In this document: positions 62,862 through 64,000 of the stretch, piece after piece
Position numbering within the stretch: the first letter of the stretch is position 1
Layout of the letters: each line of letters begins with the position of its first letter
NCBI GenBank assembly: GCA_046351215.1
Contig: JAXLYX010000016.1
Location: 1-64,000, forward strand
Direction of reading: 5' to 3'
Source of the DNA: JAXLYX01 sp046351215
GTDB taxonomy: Bacteria; Myxococcota_A; Polyangia; Polyangiales; Houyiibacteriaceae
Length of the DNA stretch: 64,000 nt
Program-made: the position numbers and the translations under genes
Notes under the pieces: model-generated
The model's input: only the letters and a program-made list of their open reading frames with translations
Told to the model about the DNA's origin: nothing
Database searches by the model: none

Positions 62862-63989
62862 TCAGATGCGCATCGGCATGATGACGCCGACGAAGTCGAC
62901 GCCGTCCCCGACCGGCCGCACGACGCCCGGGTCGAGCTCGCCCGAGAGCTCGATGGCGACCTCGTCGTGCCCGATGGCCGAGAGCGTGTCGAGCAGGTAC
63001 TTGGCGTTGAAACCGATCGTCAACGCATCGCCGGCGTAGTCGACGTCGATCTCCTCGACGCCCTCGCCGACGTCCGGGTTCTGGCTCTGCACGCGCATCG
63101 TGCCGGGCTCGATCCGGAGCTGCACGCCACCGCTCTTGTCGCTCGCCACGAGGGCGATGCGGCGGAGCGATTCGACGAGGAGCGCGCGAGAGGCGACGAC
63201 GCGGCGCGTGTGGCGCTGCGGGATGACCTTCGAGTAGGGCGGGAACTGCTCGTCCGCGAGCTTCACGCTGAGCATGAGCCCGTCGCGGCGGAAGAAGGCG
63301 TTGCCGGACGCGTGCGCGATGCCGATCGTCGTCGCCTCGTCGCCCTTGCCGCGGCTCGACTTCGCGTCCTCGAGCAGGCGCTTGAGCTCGTTCACGCCCT
63401 TGTAGGGGACGAGCATGCTGAACGTCGCCGCGCCCTCGGCCTTGTGCTCGGCCTTCGAGAGACGATGACCGTCGGTCGTGACCATGCGGACGACCTTTCC
63501 GTCGCTCTCGAAGAGCGTGCCCGCGAGGTGCGGCCGCGTGTCGTCGTTCGACATCGAGTACGAGGTGAGCTGCACGAGCTCCGCCAGGGCGTCGACGTCG
63601 ATCTCGTGGAAGGTCGCTTCGCTCGCGCTCGGCAGCGGAGGGAAGTCCTCGCCCGGCATGCCCGGGATCTTGTACTTCACCTTCCCGCACTGGATCGTGC
63701 AGGCGTGGTTCTCGCCGGTGACGAGCTTCACGTCGCCGTCCGGCAGGTTCTTCACGATGTCGAAGAGCGTGCGCGCCGCGACGGCCACGCTGCCGGGCTT
63801 GCCGATCTTCGCGGGCGCGAGCGCGGTCACGCCGAGGTAGAGGTCGGTCGCCGCGAGGCGGAGCGATTCGGTGCCCTGCGAGGTGAGCAGGACGTTCGAG
63901 AGCATCGGCATCGAGCTCTTGCGGTCGGCGACCGCGTGCGTGCGGCTGAGTCCTCGGAGGAAATCGCGCTTGCTGATCGTGAGCTCCAT
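62862..63989 (-). CDS. dnaN: DNA polymerase III beta sliding clamp
   Basis: The processivity clamp of replication. The 375-aa protein has the three-domain beta fold: MELTISKRDFLRGLSRTHAV, PMLSNVLLTSQGTESLRLAATDLYLGV, then LAGTLFESDGKVVRMVTTDGHRLS, QFPPYSKVIPQRHTRRVV and a C-terminal VIMPMRI, matching the MPMRL-type clamp terminus. Full length with its ATG at 63989, 11 bp from the window edge; any dnaA or oriC is outside. Coupled to recF downstream (1-bp gap). Confidence 0.97.
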   Translation of the reverse strand: MELTISKRDFLRGLSRTHAVADRKSSMPMLSNVLLTSQGTESLRLAATDLYLGVTALAPAKIGKPGSVAVAARTLFDIVKNLPDGDVKLVTGENHACTIQCGKVKYKIPGMPGEDFPPLPSASEATFHEIDVDALAELVQLTSYSMSNDDTRPHLAGTLFESDGKVVRMVTTDGHRLSKAEHKAEGAATFSMLVPYKGVNELKRLLEDAKSSRGKGDEATTIGIAHASGNAFFRRDGLMLSVKLADEQFPPYSKVIPQRHTRRVVASRALLVESLRRIALVASDKSGGVQLRIEPGTMRVQSQNPDVGEGVEEIDVDYAGDALTIGFNAKYLLDTLSAIGHDEVAIELSGELDPGVVRPVGDGVDFVGVIMPMRI

Positions 63990-64000
63990 GATGCCTCTCG

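Overview
The window is high-GC chromosomal DNA from a Gram-negative bacterium, most likely a myxobacterium-like member of the Myxococcota (Polyangia/Sandaracinaceae type). The evidence is the GC-saturated third codon positions, cysteine-rich lipoproteins with EGF-like and DUF4215-type repeats, a MYXO-CTERM-like tail, a CFI-box C-terminus, a Ser/Thr kinase, large PAS sensor kinases and FadL-like porins. No transposase, integrase, phage gene or CRISPR array was seen. The segment is probably close to the replication origin: dnaN and recF lie at the right edge on the minus strand, and three ParB-binding parS-like palindromes sit about 41 kb away, upstream of bioF.

Layout. 1-9162: CNNM transporter (partial), agmatine-to-putrescine pair aguA-aguB, a P450 resembling CYP7/CYP8, three small unknown proteins, NUDIX plus DUF2079 membrane protein, thiE. 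9197-15514 (minus): a Fic protein with a degenerate catalytic motif, then a tightly overlapped envelope operon (DUF4388 protein, Omp85/BamA-like barrel, DUF4390, NtrY-like kinase, TlpA thioredoxin). 15608-18056 (minus): uppS-cdsA-patatin lipid genes. 18137-21278: DnaJ-like protein and a HEAT/cyclophilin-like lipoprotein. 21279-21724: non-coding, parS array. 21725-24344: bioF-bioD, tRNA-Ala(CGC), small acidic protein. 24638-29685: a 1171-aa lipoprotein coupled to a FadL-type porin. 29853-33466: M15-like/golvesin surface protein, RbfA-like, serC, Uma2. 33491-37974: PAS hybrid kinase divergent from uvrB. 38033-43043: CFI-box protein, DUF4266-DUF3570 pair, PIN toxin-antitoxin pair, a small barrel-like protein. 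43122-48589: orphan CuA/cytochrome c subunit, membrane Ser/Thr kinase, AbiE-like pair, unknown protein. 48623-54083: RluA-type pseudouridine synthase, then dnaJ, an orphan FliI/SctN-type ATPase and a 663-aa protein with prenyl-synthase-like Asp motifs, in one apparent operon. 54207-61669: Gly-rich/DUF4215 lipoprotein, alaA, MerR regulator divergent from a membrane-protein/MAPEG pair, WS/DGAT acyltransferase. 61751-63989: recF and dnaN.

Two signals stand out beyond ordinary annotation. The first is the parS cluster embedded in a 124-bp repeated element. The second is a recurring TANNNT hexamer 6-11 nt before the start codon of about 15 genes, largely those without a Shine-Dalgarno sequence. 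It predicts leaderless or nearly leaderless mRNAs for much of this genome. Most functions below are inferred from motifs read by eye; no database search was run.
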